NCBI RefSeq assembly: GCF_022376835.1
Contig: NZ_CP084606.1
Span: forward strand, 2,412,501-2,476,500
Length of the DNA stretch: 64,000 bases
Direction: 5' to 3'
Source: Brucepastera parasyntrophica
Lineage (GTDB): Bacteria; Spirochaetota; Spirochaetia; Treponematales; Treponemataceae
Shown here: piece after piece, positions 26,601 through 35,943 of the stretch
Layout of the letters: the number at the start of each line of letters is the position of its first letter
Numbering within the stretch: position 1 is the first letter of the stretch
Translations under genes and position numbers: made by a program
Notes under the pieces: model-generated
What the model saw: the letters and a program-made list of their open reading frames with translations, nothing else
Told to the model about the DNA's origin: nothing
Database searches by the model: none

Positions 26601-27368
26601 GAGGTGCTGAACAGCGGCGGAAGCATGGTATTCAGTGCAAGCTACACGGGGGAAGTTCATAACTGAAGACCCTGCCAGAGACGGGACGAACTGGTATGAG
26701 TACTGCAGGAATAATCCGCTGCGGTTTGTGGACCCAAGCGGATTATTGGGCGAAATAGCAGATCATTTCGGTATTGATAATGATACTTTTGGTGATGCGT
26801 CAGCATTTGCAGGACGACAGCAACAAGTTCTTGTAGAACCACAAAAAGCTGGTTTTTTTACTAGAGTGAAGGGTTTATTTGTGAATGATGGAGCAAGCAG
26901 AATCTATACACTGGGCGGCGCATTAAGTGGTACCGTTGGTATGGTTTCAGGGGCTGCTGGTGTAGGTATTTATATTAATCCAAAAAACGATTTATTGTTT
27001 TTTGCCTCATTACCTTTATTTGCGCATCCTTCAACGCTTTTTTGGGTCAAATGGCTGTTTTAGCAAATATTGAAGATAGAGGTGTCTATGCTGAAACTTC
27101 CGCTGGCGGAGGTGGCTGGTTATCTGGATCTGCTGTTTTTACTTTTGGAGCATATAAAAGTGTTGAAGATGCTCAAGGGCCATTTATTGAAGGAGGTGTT
27201 TCTCTTGATGTTGGGCTATCTGTTGGCGGCGATGTGATATTCAATACTGACTTAGATATAGTTGGTGGAGCTTTTTCCATAGGAGCTGGTGTTGGCGGTG
27301 CTGAAGCGCACGGGCGATTTGGTATTACTGGAATATGGTCGTTGGAAAATCAATCGCTAGAGGAATAA
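26601..27368 (+). pseudogene. Rhs core fragment with tip 4, deleted and frameshifted
   Basis: The core pieces LNSGGSMVFSASYTG and GKFITEDPARDG are joined with ~25 residues missing and a frame change, then NNPLRFVDPSGLLGEIAD leads into tip 4. The tip is open to 27063 (GTLGGALSGTVGMVSG type, Gly-rich) and continues in another frame (GQMAVLANIEDRGVYAE ... ENQSLEE) to 27368. The frameshift lies near T-rich sequence at about 27000-27050. The second half is a glycine-rich beta-type domain like tip 2. Confidence 0.6.
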
Positions 27369-27468
27369 AATAACAAGTTTTATAAAAAAGGTTATTCTAT
27401 AACTTGTTGAAAAAACAAGAATTATTGTATTTCAATCTGTTTATGTAATGAGGTAATAGAGGTAATAT

Positions 27469-27905
27469 ATGAACAAAGTTTCAGTATCAAAATCGATATT
27501 TATTATGGCAGTAATGGCAATTTTTGTTATTATATTAGTAATAATTTCTTTTTTAGCAAAAAGTGACCTGATTTATTTTTTTTTACTATGGTTATTTTTT
27601 GCATAACCATAGTAATATTAGATATACAGACTGCAGATATAATACTAAATGTAACTAATAAGACTGTAGATGTGATATATTTTTATAAAGTGAGAAAGCT
27701 GCCATTATTTGAGTTACAGATTTCTGATGTTTCTATACGACGACATCCAGTATTCATTCTAGCCACAAATGAGGGAGATTGGCGAATAAACTTTACGCGA
27801 AGTAACTATAATACAATAATAGAAATATTGGATCTAAAAAAAATAGATATTAATTCTTTTAAGAAAAAAGTAGAAATGTATATCTCCCCTTTAAAAGAAA
27901 AATAA
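27469..27905 (+). pseudogene. Candidate immunity protein for tip 4, frameshifted
   Basis: Starts MNKVSVSKSIFIMAVMAIF and closes at 27606. The rest (MVIFCITIVILDIQTADIIL ... KVEMYISPLKEK) is in another frame, with a T8 run at about 27575 as the probable cause. Repaired, it would be ~145 residues with two N-terminal helices and a soluble domain. Confidence 0.55.
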
Positions 27906-27918
27906 ACGATATATTAAT

Positions 27919-28535
27919 ATGGCAAATCTGGATAAAAAAAGACCCTTGCAGCAATTGGTAGTATGTTAGACGGTCATGGTTTTGAAAAAGTAAAGGCTGG
28001 TATTTATAAAAAGCAAGAGGAAGAAAGAGTATTTGCTTTAGTTGGATTGAATCTGGCTACTAAACACGGAGGTCTGGAAATCAATATGGTAGTCAGACTC
28101 CGGTTCATGGATGTGGACGAAACGGTATACGATTTACTAAATGAAAAGGAAGAGGGGCTTATAACTGCCACAATAGCCGGAAATGTCGGTTATGTAGGGG
28201 ATTATGGAAAATATTATGTGGTCTATTTTGATTCAGATAATGAGATTGAACGCGGTGTCAAAGAACTTGAAACGGCATTAATAAAGTTGGGTTTCCCTTT
28301 CTTTAGAAAAAACAAGAGCATGCAAAAGCTGGTTAATCTTTTACCGACCGCCCGGTATGTAATACCAGAGCAGGCAGCATACAGGCTACCAGTGGCGTTA
28401 CAATTGCTGGGTAGGAAAAAAGAAGCAATTGACTATGTTGAATCAAAAGTAAAAGATGAGAAATCATATTCAGACCCTGCCTCTGAACGCTTTCGGAAAT
28501 TTGCAAAAGCTTTTTATGCAAAATATGGAGAGTGA
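27919..28535 (+). pseudogene. Soluble immunity-like protein, frameshifted near start
   Basis: ATG at 27919 gives MANLDKK, then an A7 run shifts the frame; one base fewer would join it to TLAAIGSMLDGHGFEKVKAG... and a 190-residue open frame. The protein is soluble, with a C-terminal helical pair (YRLPVALQLLGRKKEAIDYV). No family recognised. Such stand-alone genes in Rhs arrays are often orphan immunity genes. Confidence 0.5.
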
Positions 28536-28628
28536 ATAGCAATTGGCATTGAAAATATTATTAAGAAGATGTGGAGTTAGATAGCCGGATGCAAAGACGA
28601 ACAGGCGACTAACTACAAAGTAACACTG

Positions 28629-29476
28629 ATATACTATCACCACACTGACCATGCTGGCACGAGCGAGGTTATAACGGACGCGTCCGGCGTGATAATGCGG
28701 GAGGCGAATTATGAGGCGTTTGGCGGGGTCTTGAGTACCGGCGGGAGCATGATGTTTGTGGCGAGCTACACTGGGAAGGAACTTGACGAAGCGACCGGGT
28801 TGTATTACTTTAACGCGAGGTGGTATGACAGTAGTTTAGGGAAGTTCATAACGGAAGACCCTGCCCGGGACGGGACGAACTGGTATGAGTACTGCAGGAA
28901 TAATCCGCTGAGGTATACAGATCCTACCGGGATGTGGACTGATAACGGCGATGGGACATTTACAGCGGTAGAAGGGGACACACTATGGGATTTGTACGGT
29001 GCTGATTGGCAGGAAAAGTCCGGATATGAAGGTGACCCGACAAAGCTTCAAATTGGTGATGTCGTAGGGAAAAAGAATGAAATTTCTGAATCTCTGCCGG
29101 TTGATAATACGATTGATTCACAAGAAATAACTACACCAGAAAAGGAGCCAAATTTTCTCTTGCAAGGATTGTTGGGCGGTGGAGAGATACTTGGTGGATT
29201 AGCTACATATGTAGGAATTACTGCCTGGGGTATTGCTCAAGAAGCTGCTGCAATAAAAATGCAAGGCACTTTAGATCCTTCTGTTGGATATTCAATGTTA
29301 GCAGGTTATACCTATGCTAGTATAATGCTTGCAGATGGAATAAATTTATTATCAAATGCTTTCGCAAAAAAGAAACACAAAGTGCTTTTATACCAATTTT
29401 TAAATCGGTAGTTATAGATCCTATGTTTGATGTAGGAAAAGGTCTTAATGACTACAAGAGAAAGGAAGGCAATTAA
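28629..29476 (+). pseudogene. Rhs core fragment with LysM-like tip 5, frameshifted
   Basis: The core fragment runs from IYYHHTDHAGTSEV through NNPLRYTDPTGMW. Then comes a short LysM-like segment (FTAVEGDTLWDLYGADW...LQIGDVVG), a linker, and two hydrophobic stretches (LLGGGEILGGLATYVGITAW). At an A6 run near 29370 the frame changes. The other frame reads ETQSAFIPIFKSVVIDPMFD...KRKEGN to 29476, one base before the next ATG. LysM segments bind peptidoglycan and could help position the toxin (inference). Confidence 0.62.
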
Positions 29477-29974
29477 ATGAAAAGCTCAAATATGTATGCT
29501 TGTTTATTGTCAAAGAAAATACCTGTGTTTGCTTTTTCATCGGCTGCCTGTATTTTTCTATTTTTTATATGGGGAGAAGGAATCTTTTCATTTTTAATAA
29601 ATTTTATAGGTGTTTATATTGGAATTGTAATAATTATAGAAATATTTTTTTCTTATGTTAGAACATTTTCATTAGTTAAACATGTCAAAGATGAAAAAGC
29701 ACTGAAAAAAGTAAGATTTTATTTACAAGTACTTCCATACGTTCCAGCGTTTTTTGGGTCTTTAGTTATTTGCTTATTTAAAATTTGGTTTGAGGGTAAT
29801 ATCTATTACCGGGATGTAATATACATATTGGCAGGAACGCAATTAGTAAATTTCATTTCAAGTATTGTGGTTAATACACGAATTAGAATATCAAGTTTTA
29901 TAGATAAACCCGATGAGCTAACATACAAAAAGCAAGAAGAAAAACAAGACGACGAAGTAAAAGAAACAAACTAA
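29477..29974 (+). CDS. Candidate immunity protein for tip 5, four TM helices
   Basis: 165 residues, starting directly after the repaired tip 5 stop (TAAATG). Four hydrophobic helices (FAFSSAACIFLFFIW, FLINFIGVYIGIVIIIEIFF, VLPYVPAFFGSLVICLF, DVIYILAGTQLVNFISSIVV) and a charged C-tail. Polytopic immunity proteins usually guard against membrane or periplasmic toxins. No family recognised. Confidence 0.62.
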   Translation: MKSSNMYACLLSKKIPVFAFSSAACIFLFFIWGEGIFSFLINFIGVYIGIVIIIEIFFSYVRTFSLVKHVKDEKALKKVRFYLQVLPYVPAFFGSLVICLFKIWFEGNIYYRDVIYILAGTQLVNFISSIVVNTRIRISSFIDKPDELTYKKQEEKQDDEVKETN

Positions 29975-29998
29975 AAGGCAGAGTAAACTGGTAGAAAA

Positions 29999-30038
29999 AG
30001 CTGTATCTGAGAAGAAATCTTCCGATACAGCTTTTTTT
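29999..30038 (+). terminator. Intrinsic terminator after immunity 5
   Basis: AGCTGTATC pairs with GATACAGCT, with an inner GAAG/CTTC stem and T7. Same family as the terminators at 6076 and 35711. Confidence 0.85.
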
Positions 30039-30095
30039 GTTTTAAAGGCTGGAATTTATGAGAAAGCGATGAAAAGCATTGTACCTTTCGAAACG

Positions 30096-30200
30096 CAAGA
30101 TAAAGAGTGTACTACAAAGGCATGTAGTTTAAGTTTATACGACGCTATATCGTATAAGTATACTTTATCGTTATAGTATATTGTTGGAGTATAGCCTGAC
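30096..30200. repeat. CAAGATAAAG module and AT-rich palindromes
   Basis: CAAGATAAAG (30096) is followed by TGTACTACA (30108) and the partly decayed reverse complement TGTAGTTTA. Then TATACGA...TCGTATA and TATACT...AGTATA palindromes follow. It is the same composite as at 35807-35935. The palindromes alone recur at 40818. Confidence 0.65.
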
Positions 30201-30210
30201 TGTAATACCT

Positions 30211-30358
30211 GAACCCCGGACGAGGGGGTAGCGTAGAATCCTTGAGTAATGCGAAAGCATTACTCAAGATTCGGAGCGAGGGGGAGCCGCGTCTGCAATG
30301 CAGTATGCTTGGCCCATTCCGCACATAGTTTTTCCCCAACCAAACGCTCCCCCTTCTT
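30211..30358. ncRNA. ~150-nt GC-rich structured repeat, copy A
   Basis: Begins CCCCGGACGAGGGGGTAGCG and ends with CGCTCCCCCTT, which can pair with the upstream GAGGGGG(A/T)AGC segments. An internal hairpin (stem of ~16 bp, GAAA tetraloop at 30252) has a different sequence but the same place in the second copy at 35944-36098. An ATG inside the hairpin opens the frame that continues into the Rhs core fragment at 30370. Function unknown; candidate structured RNA or transposon-like repeat. Confidence 0.5.
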
Positions 30359-30369
30359 AAAAAAATCGA

Positions 30370-31852
30370 ATGTCTTTGCGGACAAGGTGGAAACAAGATT
30401 TATAAAGGTGCACAGTACATGGGACGAACGGGATGGGAGCTATGAGGCGGAAGACGCCCACACGGTGGCCGGGAATGTGCGGGACCTGGTGGAAGTATGG
30501 TATACGATAGAGGGCCAGCAGAGCGGGTGGACGTATGACGAGACGGGAAACCGGATACGGGAGAGTGTAAACCGGGGAGGAAACAGGGTCACGGAAACGG
30601 AATATTACCGGCACACCAACCTGATCCGGACAAGAGGAGAGTGGGAATACAACTATGACGCGAACGGAAACCTCATAGAGCGCGGAACGAACGGCGTATG
30701 GAACGAAAGTTCCCGGCGGTATGAGTATGACGGGGAAGAAGGAGAACTGTGGAAGTATGAGTATGACCTGTCGAACCGTCTGGTGAGGGTGCTGTACACG
30801 AAAGAGGGGAGCGCTAATCTCAGTGAAGCGGCGTCGTATGAGTATGACCTGCGCGGGCTGAAGGTAAAGAGTGAAAGGAACGGAGAGAGTGAGTATACGC
30901 AGTATGACCAGGGAGGAAACCTGGTGTGGAAGGAGAAGGGAGAAGAGTCGAGCCGGTATGTGAGAGCGGGAAGTACGGTATGGGCCGAGGAGCGGATAAG
31001 CGGGAATATAACTGCGGTATACTATCACCACACTGACCACCTGGGCACGAGTGAGGTTATAACGGACGCGTCCGGCGTGATAGTGTGGGAGGCGAATTAT
31101 GGCGCGTTTGACGGAGTCTTGAGTACCGGCGGGAGCATGGCTTTTACTGCGAGCTACACGGGGAAGGAACTTGACGAAGCGACCGGGTTATATTACTTTA
31201 ACGCGAGGTGGTATGACCGCAGCTTAGGGAAGTTCATAACGGAAGACCCTGCGAGAGACGGGACGAACTGGTATGAGTACTGCAGGAATAATCCGCTGAG
31301 GTTTGTGGATCCCGACGGGTTAAGTATTATAGGTGCTTTTCGGGGTTTAGTAAAAGCTACAAAAGGATTCTTGGAGATTTCTGGGGGATCGCTTTGGGTG
31401 CAGCCGTGAGCGTTCTTGAAGGTGGATCTGGAGGATTAGCAACGCCAATTGCTGCGGGTGGGTATATTGTTGCTGGTGGCTTAATAGTTGATGGTTATTT
31501 CAACCTTGCAATGGGACTTTCAGAGACAGGCATCGAAATTGCTGATATTTTTTCTCAGGAAGATATCAAAATGCCGGATACACCAACAAATATAGGCGGG
31601 TCCATTGGTGCTGCAGTAGATGCATCAAATGGACATGATCGTACTGTAAATGGCCCAGGTCCTAATGAAGAAAAAGGAACTCATATTAATAATGTTACAT
31701 CAACAGTCCTTGGTGTAATTTCCTTTCCTGCAGGAATGGAAGCTGCTGCAAATACTATTGAGGCTACAGTTAATATTTTGAATGCTGCACATGATGTTTT
31801 TAGCCTTGAATTTCCTGGCATGGAAAATATACCGGTTAATAATGAGGAGTAA
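30370..31852 (+). pseudogene. 940-bp Rhs core fragment with tip 6, frameshifted
   Basis: From FADKVETRFIKVHS to NNPLRFVDPDGL this is nearly identical to 4237-5166 of the main Rhs. The tip starts SIIGAFRGLVKATKG and closes at 31409; the remainder (GAAVSVLEGGSGGLATPIAAGG ... ENIPVNNEE) is open in another frame to 31852. The tip is Gly/Ala-rich and hydrophobic, similar in character to tip 1. An in-frame ATG at 30249 lies in the upstream structured repeat. The long core copy makes this cassette a ready donor for homologous tip exchange. Confidence 0.7.
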
Positions 31853-31857
31853 GAAAA

Positions 31858-32049
31858 GTGTTACGTAATATAATACCTGGAATTGGAGGATTGTCTTTGA
31901 TTATACTTGGTGTGGGAGGGTTATTTTTTAAACAACAAATTACTAAATTAGGATTAGGGATACTGAATAAAAAATTCTTCATCTTTTGTTTAATAACAGG
32001 GATAGTATTGTTATTAATTGTTATATTAGAATTTTTTTTCCTGAACTAA
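31858..32049 (+). CDS. Candidate immunity protein for tip 6, two TM helices
   Basis: 63 residues, GTG start 5 bp after the tip 6 stop, with GAGGAG in the end of the tip. Two helices (IGGLSLIILGVGGLFF and FFIFCLITGIVLLLIVILEF) separated by a short basic loop. Size and topology are like immunity 1, matching the similarity of character between tips 1 and 6. Confidence 0.6.
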   Translation: MLRNIIPGIGGLSLIILGVGGLFFKQQITKLGLGILNKKFFIFCLITGIVLLLIVILEFFFLN

Positions 32050-32100
32050 GCTAATGATAACAAAATAAAACGTAATGCAAACTTATTCAAAGCCAGAAAG

Positions 32101-32135
32101 AAGCTGTATCTGGACTGAATCTTCATGTACAGCTT
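32101..32135 (+). other. Decayed cassette terminator hairpin
   Basis: AAGCTGTA pairs with TACAGCTT, as in the other cassette terminators, but the inner stem is degraded and no T-run follows. Confidence 0.5.
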
Positions 32136-32170
32136 GGTGGAATCAACTTATGAAAAAATATGGAGAAGAG

Positions 32171-32591
32171 ATGATATATAAGCTTTGATAAGTATTTAGA
32201 TGGATTATCAATTAATGGTGTTGGATTATCAGATGATGATATCTATAGTATCGAAAAGACCCTAAAAATAGTACTCCCTGATGGTTATAAAGACTTTCTG
32301 TGGAAAATTAATGGGAGTGAAGGAATGTTTAATCAAAAAAACTATGCAATTCTCTGGAGAGGAGAATATCTTCAGGATTATAATTGTGAATATCAGGTTG
32401 AAGACTATTTAGAAGATATGATCCTCTTTGGCTCGGATGGCGGGGGAGAAGCATTCGCCTTTGACAAAATGAAGGAAATGATAATTGTTCGTGTTCCCTT
32501 TATTGGAATGGAGAGAGAATTAGCTATAGAAATAACGGATACATTCACAAATTTTTTGAGCTTGCTTTATAACAATACGTCTTGGAGGTGA
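32171..32591 (+). pseudogene. SUKH/SMI1-KNR4-like immunity protein, 5' frameshifted
   Basis: The open frame reads FDKYLDGLSINGVGLSDDDI...LPDGYKDFLWKINGSEG...ILFGSDGGGEAFAFD...FTNFLSLL, the clear pattern of SUKH-superfamily immunity proteins (LPxxYxxFLxxxNG and GSDGGGEAFAFD). No ATG lies before the conserved part in this frame; the nearest (32171) is one frame off, so the start is probably frameshifted. No partner toxin precedes it. SUKH proteins typically neutralise nuclease-type toxins by direct binding in the cytoplasm, unlike the membrane-type immunity proteins in this array. Confidence 0.72.
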
Positions 32592-32712
32592 TGCGTATCT
32601 TCTGGGTGCGGCAGCTGGCGGCAACCTCGGCCCAAGTTTTTCTTTTAAATTTGGAGCAGGCTTAGCGCTTGGGATACGTTTTGATATTCTCCGAAATAAT
32701 GGAGGTGAATAA
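32587..32712 (+). pseudogene. Remnant of a glycine-rich Rhs tip
   Basis: ~41 residues (GDAYLLGAAAGGNLGPSFSF...RNNGGE) joined to the end of the SUKH gene. They resemble the end of tip 2. The immunity paralogue of tip 2 follows immediately, so this is the stump of a tip 2-like cassette. Confidence 0.55.
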
Positions 32713-32714
32713 AT

Positions 32715-33047
32715 ATGAAAAAAATATTTGCCAGAATATTTTTAGTAGCTTTTATTGTCATGTTTATAACAGCATTTTTATTTGATGCACAAGCTAAGAA
32801 ACTAAAGGGCGATGCAATATCAGGTTATTATAGAAGACAATAAATACTATGTTTTAAAGGGGAGAACTATTCAGAAGTAACAGCTGTTGCCTGGTATACA
32901 AATTTTATACTTTTTATACTTGTTATGGTATCTGGTTCCCTTTCTGGTATCGGACTCATGTTCTTTATGCTAGCATATGTTTTTCCGTTTGTAGAGAAAG
33001 CAAATAGAGGACGAAGAGAATATAATGAGAAAACCAGACTTAAATAA
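32715..33047 (+). pseudogene. Immunity paralogue of the 24825 gene, multiply frameshifted
   Basis: MKKIFARIFLVAFIVMFITA... closes at 32843. Later segments in other frames (TAVAWYTNFILFILVMVSGS, FMLAYVFPFVEKANRG) align with the immunity protein behind tip 2. At least two shifts are needed to restore it. Confidence 0.6.
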
Positions 33048-33059
33048 CAGTATTTTTAC

Positions 33060-33287
33060 ATGAACCTGTCATTGAATTTATTGGATGACATCAATAAAAG
33101 AGACGAGAGTAAAACCCATAGTGTCAACAAATTGAAAACTGAAGAAAAACCAGGACAGGGAAGGACATACGTTCGAACTGGTCTGACAGATAGAGTAAAA
33201 TACCAGAAAAAAGCTGTGTGTGAAGGAAAAACGGCAAAAGGCCATACTCTAGGAAACAGTTTTCCTGTTAGAGGAGACGTTGAATGA
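33060..33287 (+). CDS. Small ORF of unknown function
   Basis: 75 residues, hydrophilic, no motif, no clear ribosome site. It overlaps the next gene and might be the N-terminal part of it in a shifted frame, or non-coding. Confidence 0.25.
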   Translation: MNLSLNLLDDINKRDESKTHSVNKLKTEEKPGQGRTYVRTGLTDRVKYQKKAVCEGKTAKGHTLGNSFPVRGDVE

Positions 33288-33870
33288 TGAAGACCTCACT
33301 GACTTGGAACCGATTGATGCAAGAATGATTGTTATCAGAGAAAGAGCAAGTTATGATGTTTCTCAAGACAGAAATTCTCCACAGAATGTAGCATTGGATA
33401 CTGTTATTTTAATTAATAACAGAACAGGTGAAGCTGTTGTAATAAATGAAGTTCAGACAGTAGCTAATTATCCTTTGACAGCTCCCGATGGGACACCTGC
33501 TCCTGACAGTTTTCCTGATACGATTGCTGCAACTGATTTTCAGATGAAATATATAACAACCACAAACGTCGCAGCAGGAGATGCTGGAGTTATTACAAAT
33601 ACCAGAACTATAACTGGTAATTCTGTTAACGCTTATGGGTATACTGAGAACGAAGCAACTCCAGGAAGAACATTGGTTCATTCAAATACTAATCCTACCA
33701 CTAATGCAGATTATAATACTCCATATAGTAAAGCATGTATAATACCAAAAAAAGGTGAAGATAATGTATTATTTTTTGATACACTTGCTAGATGGGGTGC
33801 CAAAAAAGGTGATATAATACCTGGTCATGTTTATGTGAACAAATCTTGGGAAAGCGGAGGTGGAGAATGA
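33280..33870 (+). CDS. Putative orphan Rhs tip 7
   Basis: 196 residues, possibly lacking its N-terminus (frame opens a few codons before a TTG). The domain (ARMIVIRERASYDVSQDRNS, LDTVILINNRTGEAVVINEVQT, GRTLVHSNTNPTTNADYNTPYSK, LFFDTLARWGAKKGDIIPGHVYV) is soluble and mixed alpha/beta. I do not recognise a catalytic family. The stop overlaps (ATGA) an exported protein, the standard toxin-immunity arrangement. No Rhs core is attached. Confidence 0.5.
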   Translation: MNDEDLTDLEPIDARMIVIRERASYDVSQDRNSPQNVALDTVILINNRTGEAVVINEVQTVANYPLTAPDGTPAPDSFPDTIAATDFQMKYITTTNVAAGDAGVITNTRTITGNSVNAYGYTENEATPGRTLVHSNTNPTTNADYNTPYSKACIIPKKGEDNVLFFDTLARWGAKKGDIIPGHVYVNKSWESGGGE

Positions 33871-34732
33871 ACAATGTAGAAAAAAATACCATAGTATTGG
33901 TATTAGTATTATTTTTAACACTCACGCTGTCTGCAAATGAGTTTGTTGGAAAGGAATATCATTATGCTGATGATCGCAGTAGTATTATTATTCATGACAA
34001 ATATACAGAGTTTTATTGGGATACATTCACTGAAGCTGATATCAAAGTTAAAAAACAAATCTCACAAATAATAGAAGATGGGTATTTTAAGATATTGGAG
34101 ACTGTTGAAAAAAAAAATTTGCTTTTTACTGTAGTTGCGACGATATAGACTTTTTAACTTTATTATCAGATGGAAACAAAAAAGGGCTCTTTTATGAATC
34201 GCTTCAAATACCTTATGCAAGCACTTCAAGAAATGATATACAAACTTCTCCATCTTTGCGTGGTGTGAAGGTATTGTGTGCAAGTGATTCCATTAAGGAA
34301 ATTATAAGTAATACGGAAATAAATTATTTACCAGACTTTTTTGAACTGTATAATGTCCCTTGGGCTATCTCTTCAAGTGCAAAAGAAAAAATAATGGATT
34401 TCTATTGTTCTCCAAGGGATTGGCATAAAAAGGATTTATTGTTACCAGTAAAGAATCTAATTATCGCAAATGGATTTATTGTTCCCGACAAATCATATCT
34501 GTATGAACAAAACTGCCGTGCAAAAACTATAAAAATATCATATGGTGATACAGAATACATTCATATATTGGAAGATACACCAAACTTTCAGGTTGTGTCG
34601 CTTCCGAGGGCTTTTATCCCTAATGAAAAAAATAAAGTAAAACTTGAAATACTTGATTGGTATGGAGGAACAAAGTATGATGATATTGTCATTTCTGCTA
34701 TATTTTTCCCCTATACACTCATAAAGAACTAA
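33867..34732 (+). pseudogene. Exported immunity-like protein with NADase-type glycan-binding C-terminus, frameshifted
   Basis: Starts MNNVEKNTIVLVLVLFLTLT with a signal peptide, cleavage probably after LSA. An A10 run near 34108 shifts the frame; in the next frame CDDIDFLTLLSDGNKKGLFY... runs to 34732, for ~288 residues in total. The last ~90 (CRAKTIKISYGDTEYIHILED...KVKLEILDWYGGTKYDDIVIS) fit the discoidin-like C-terminal domain found in many treponemal exported proteins. It is translationally coupled to the tip-like gene, so a periplasmic immunity role is plausible. The frameshift may be a sequence error. Confidence 0.6.
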
Positions 34733-34788
34733 TATGGAGCGTTCTAGGAAAAGCCAAAGTAAGTTATGAAATTTCAATATATAAGTGA

Positions 34789-35680
34789 ATGCAATATTAT
34801 AAGGTGTTTTTTGTTTTCTTTCTGATTAGCCTTTTAGGCTGTGCGGAAAAAGATATAACGGTATTCCGGTTTAAGGACTGGGATGAATATAAAGCGCGTA
34901 GGAGTTTTATACCGGGCGATTACAGGAATTTAAAGGGCGCTGATACTGTTCGGGAGATGGAAGTATTGTATGAAAGTCATTCAGATACAAGAAACTTGGT
35001 AATCTATACAGCACGGTATGAGAATGGTCTGTTGCGCGAAATAAGTGATACCCAGTAGCTGCTGATGAATCAGGGGAGCGGTATTATTATGATGAGCAGG
35101 GACGTGTGACTAGGAAAGAGTATCTTAACTGGGATGGCACGGTGCTGCCTGAGTATTCCTATGATTATAGTTATGAATATGATAAAACAGCAAAAGCCTT
35201 TGTCCAGACGGTACTTCAGAATGAGATACCTGTTGAAACATGGACGGAAACAAAAACCAAACATGGATATCAACTGGTCAGGAATTATCTTGTAAAAACC
35301 TATGCTGATGAAGTTTTTGAAGTAAGTCTGGCCGGGGACGTGTGCTACATGTTATAACAAAATATAAAGTTACGGGGATAATATCCTTTGATTTAACGTA
35401 TGATAATAATAAGTTGACATCTATTCTAAGAAAAAATATCGTAAACGGGAAAGAAAGAAAAACTTTTGCATACGAAATGACTTCCCATGATGAGCATGAT
35501 AATGTCACTGAAATGTCAACGTATAATTACGACCGTACAGATGATACAAAACGACAGGGAATGCAGAAATTTTTCTTTTCTGATTATGATGAGGCCGGGA
35601 ATTGGCAGACATTAACCATATCGGTTTTTGATAACCCTGCTATATTCCAGCGATATACACGAAAGATTGTATATGACTGA
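34789..35680 (+). pseudogene. Lipoprotein, two frameshifts
   Basis: MQYYKVFFVFFLISLLGCAE has a lipobox (LLGC). The reading frame changes near 35052 and again near 35333, giving blocks ESGERYYYDEQGRVTRKEYL..., and RVLHVITKYKVTGI...FQRYTRKIVYD. Repaired length is ~295 residues. The middle carries YD-like repeats (YYYDEQGRVTRK, YDYSYEYDKTAK), so it looks like a small YD-repeat lipoprotein. It ends 30 bp before a cassette-type terminator. Role unknown; possibly an immunity or decoy protein of the array. Confidence 0.55.
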
Positions 35681-35710
35681 GAACTAACAAAAGATAATAT
35701 ACTTTAGTGA

Positions 35711-35752
35711 ACAGCTGTATCTGAGAAGAAATCTTCCGATACAGCTGTTTTG
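35711..35752 (+). terminator. Intrinsic terminator at the end of the Rhs array
   Basis: ACAGCTGTATC pairs with GATACAGCTGT with inner GAAG/CTTC, followed by TTTTGTTTTAAAG. Almost identical to the terminator at 29999. Confidence 0.8.
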
Positions 35753-35806
35753 TTTTAAAGACTAGAAACCTGCGATAATGTGCTGAAAGGCTTATATATT
35801 GAGCCG

Positions 35807-35935
35807 CAAGATAAAGTGTATATTACAAGGGCAGGTAGTTCATAATTATACGATGCTTTATCGTATCACGATACGATAAAAAGATATGCATACTCTATTA
35901 TTATACTATATCATTAGAGTATAGAGTATCTTGGA
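35807..35935. repeat. CAAGATAAAG module and AT-rich palindromes, second copy
   Basis: CAAGATAAAG, TGTATATTACA, then ATACGAT...ATCGTAT and ATACTCTA...TAGAGTAT palindromes. The same order and spacing after the terminator as at 30096. Confidence 0.65.
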
Positions 35936-35943
35936 AGTCCCCC

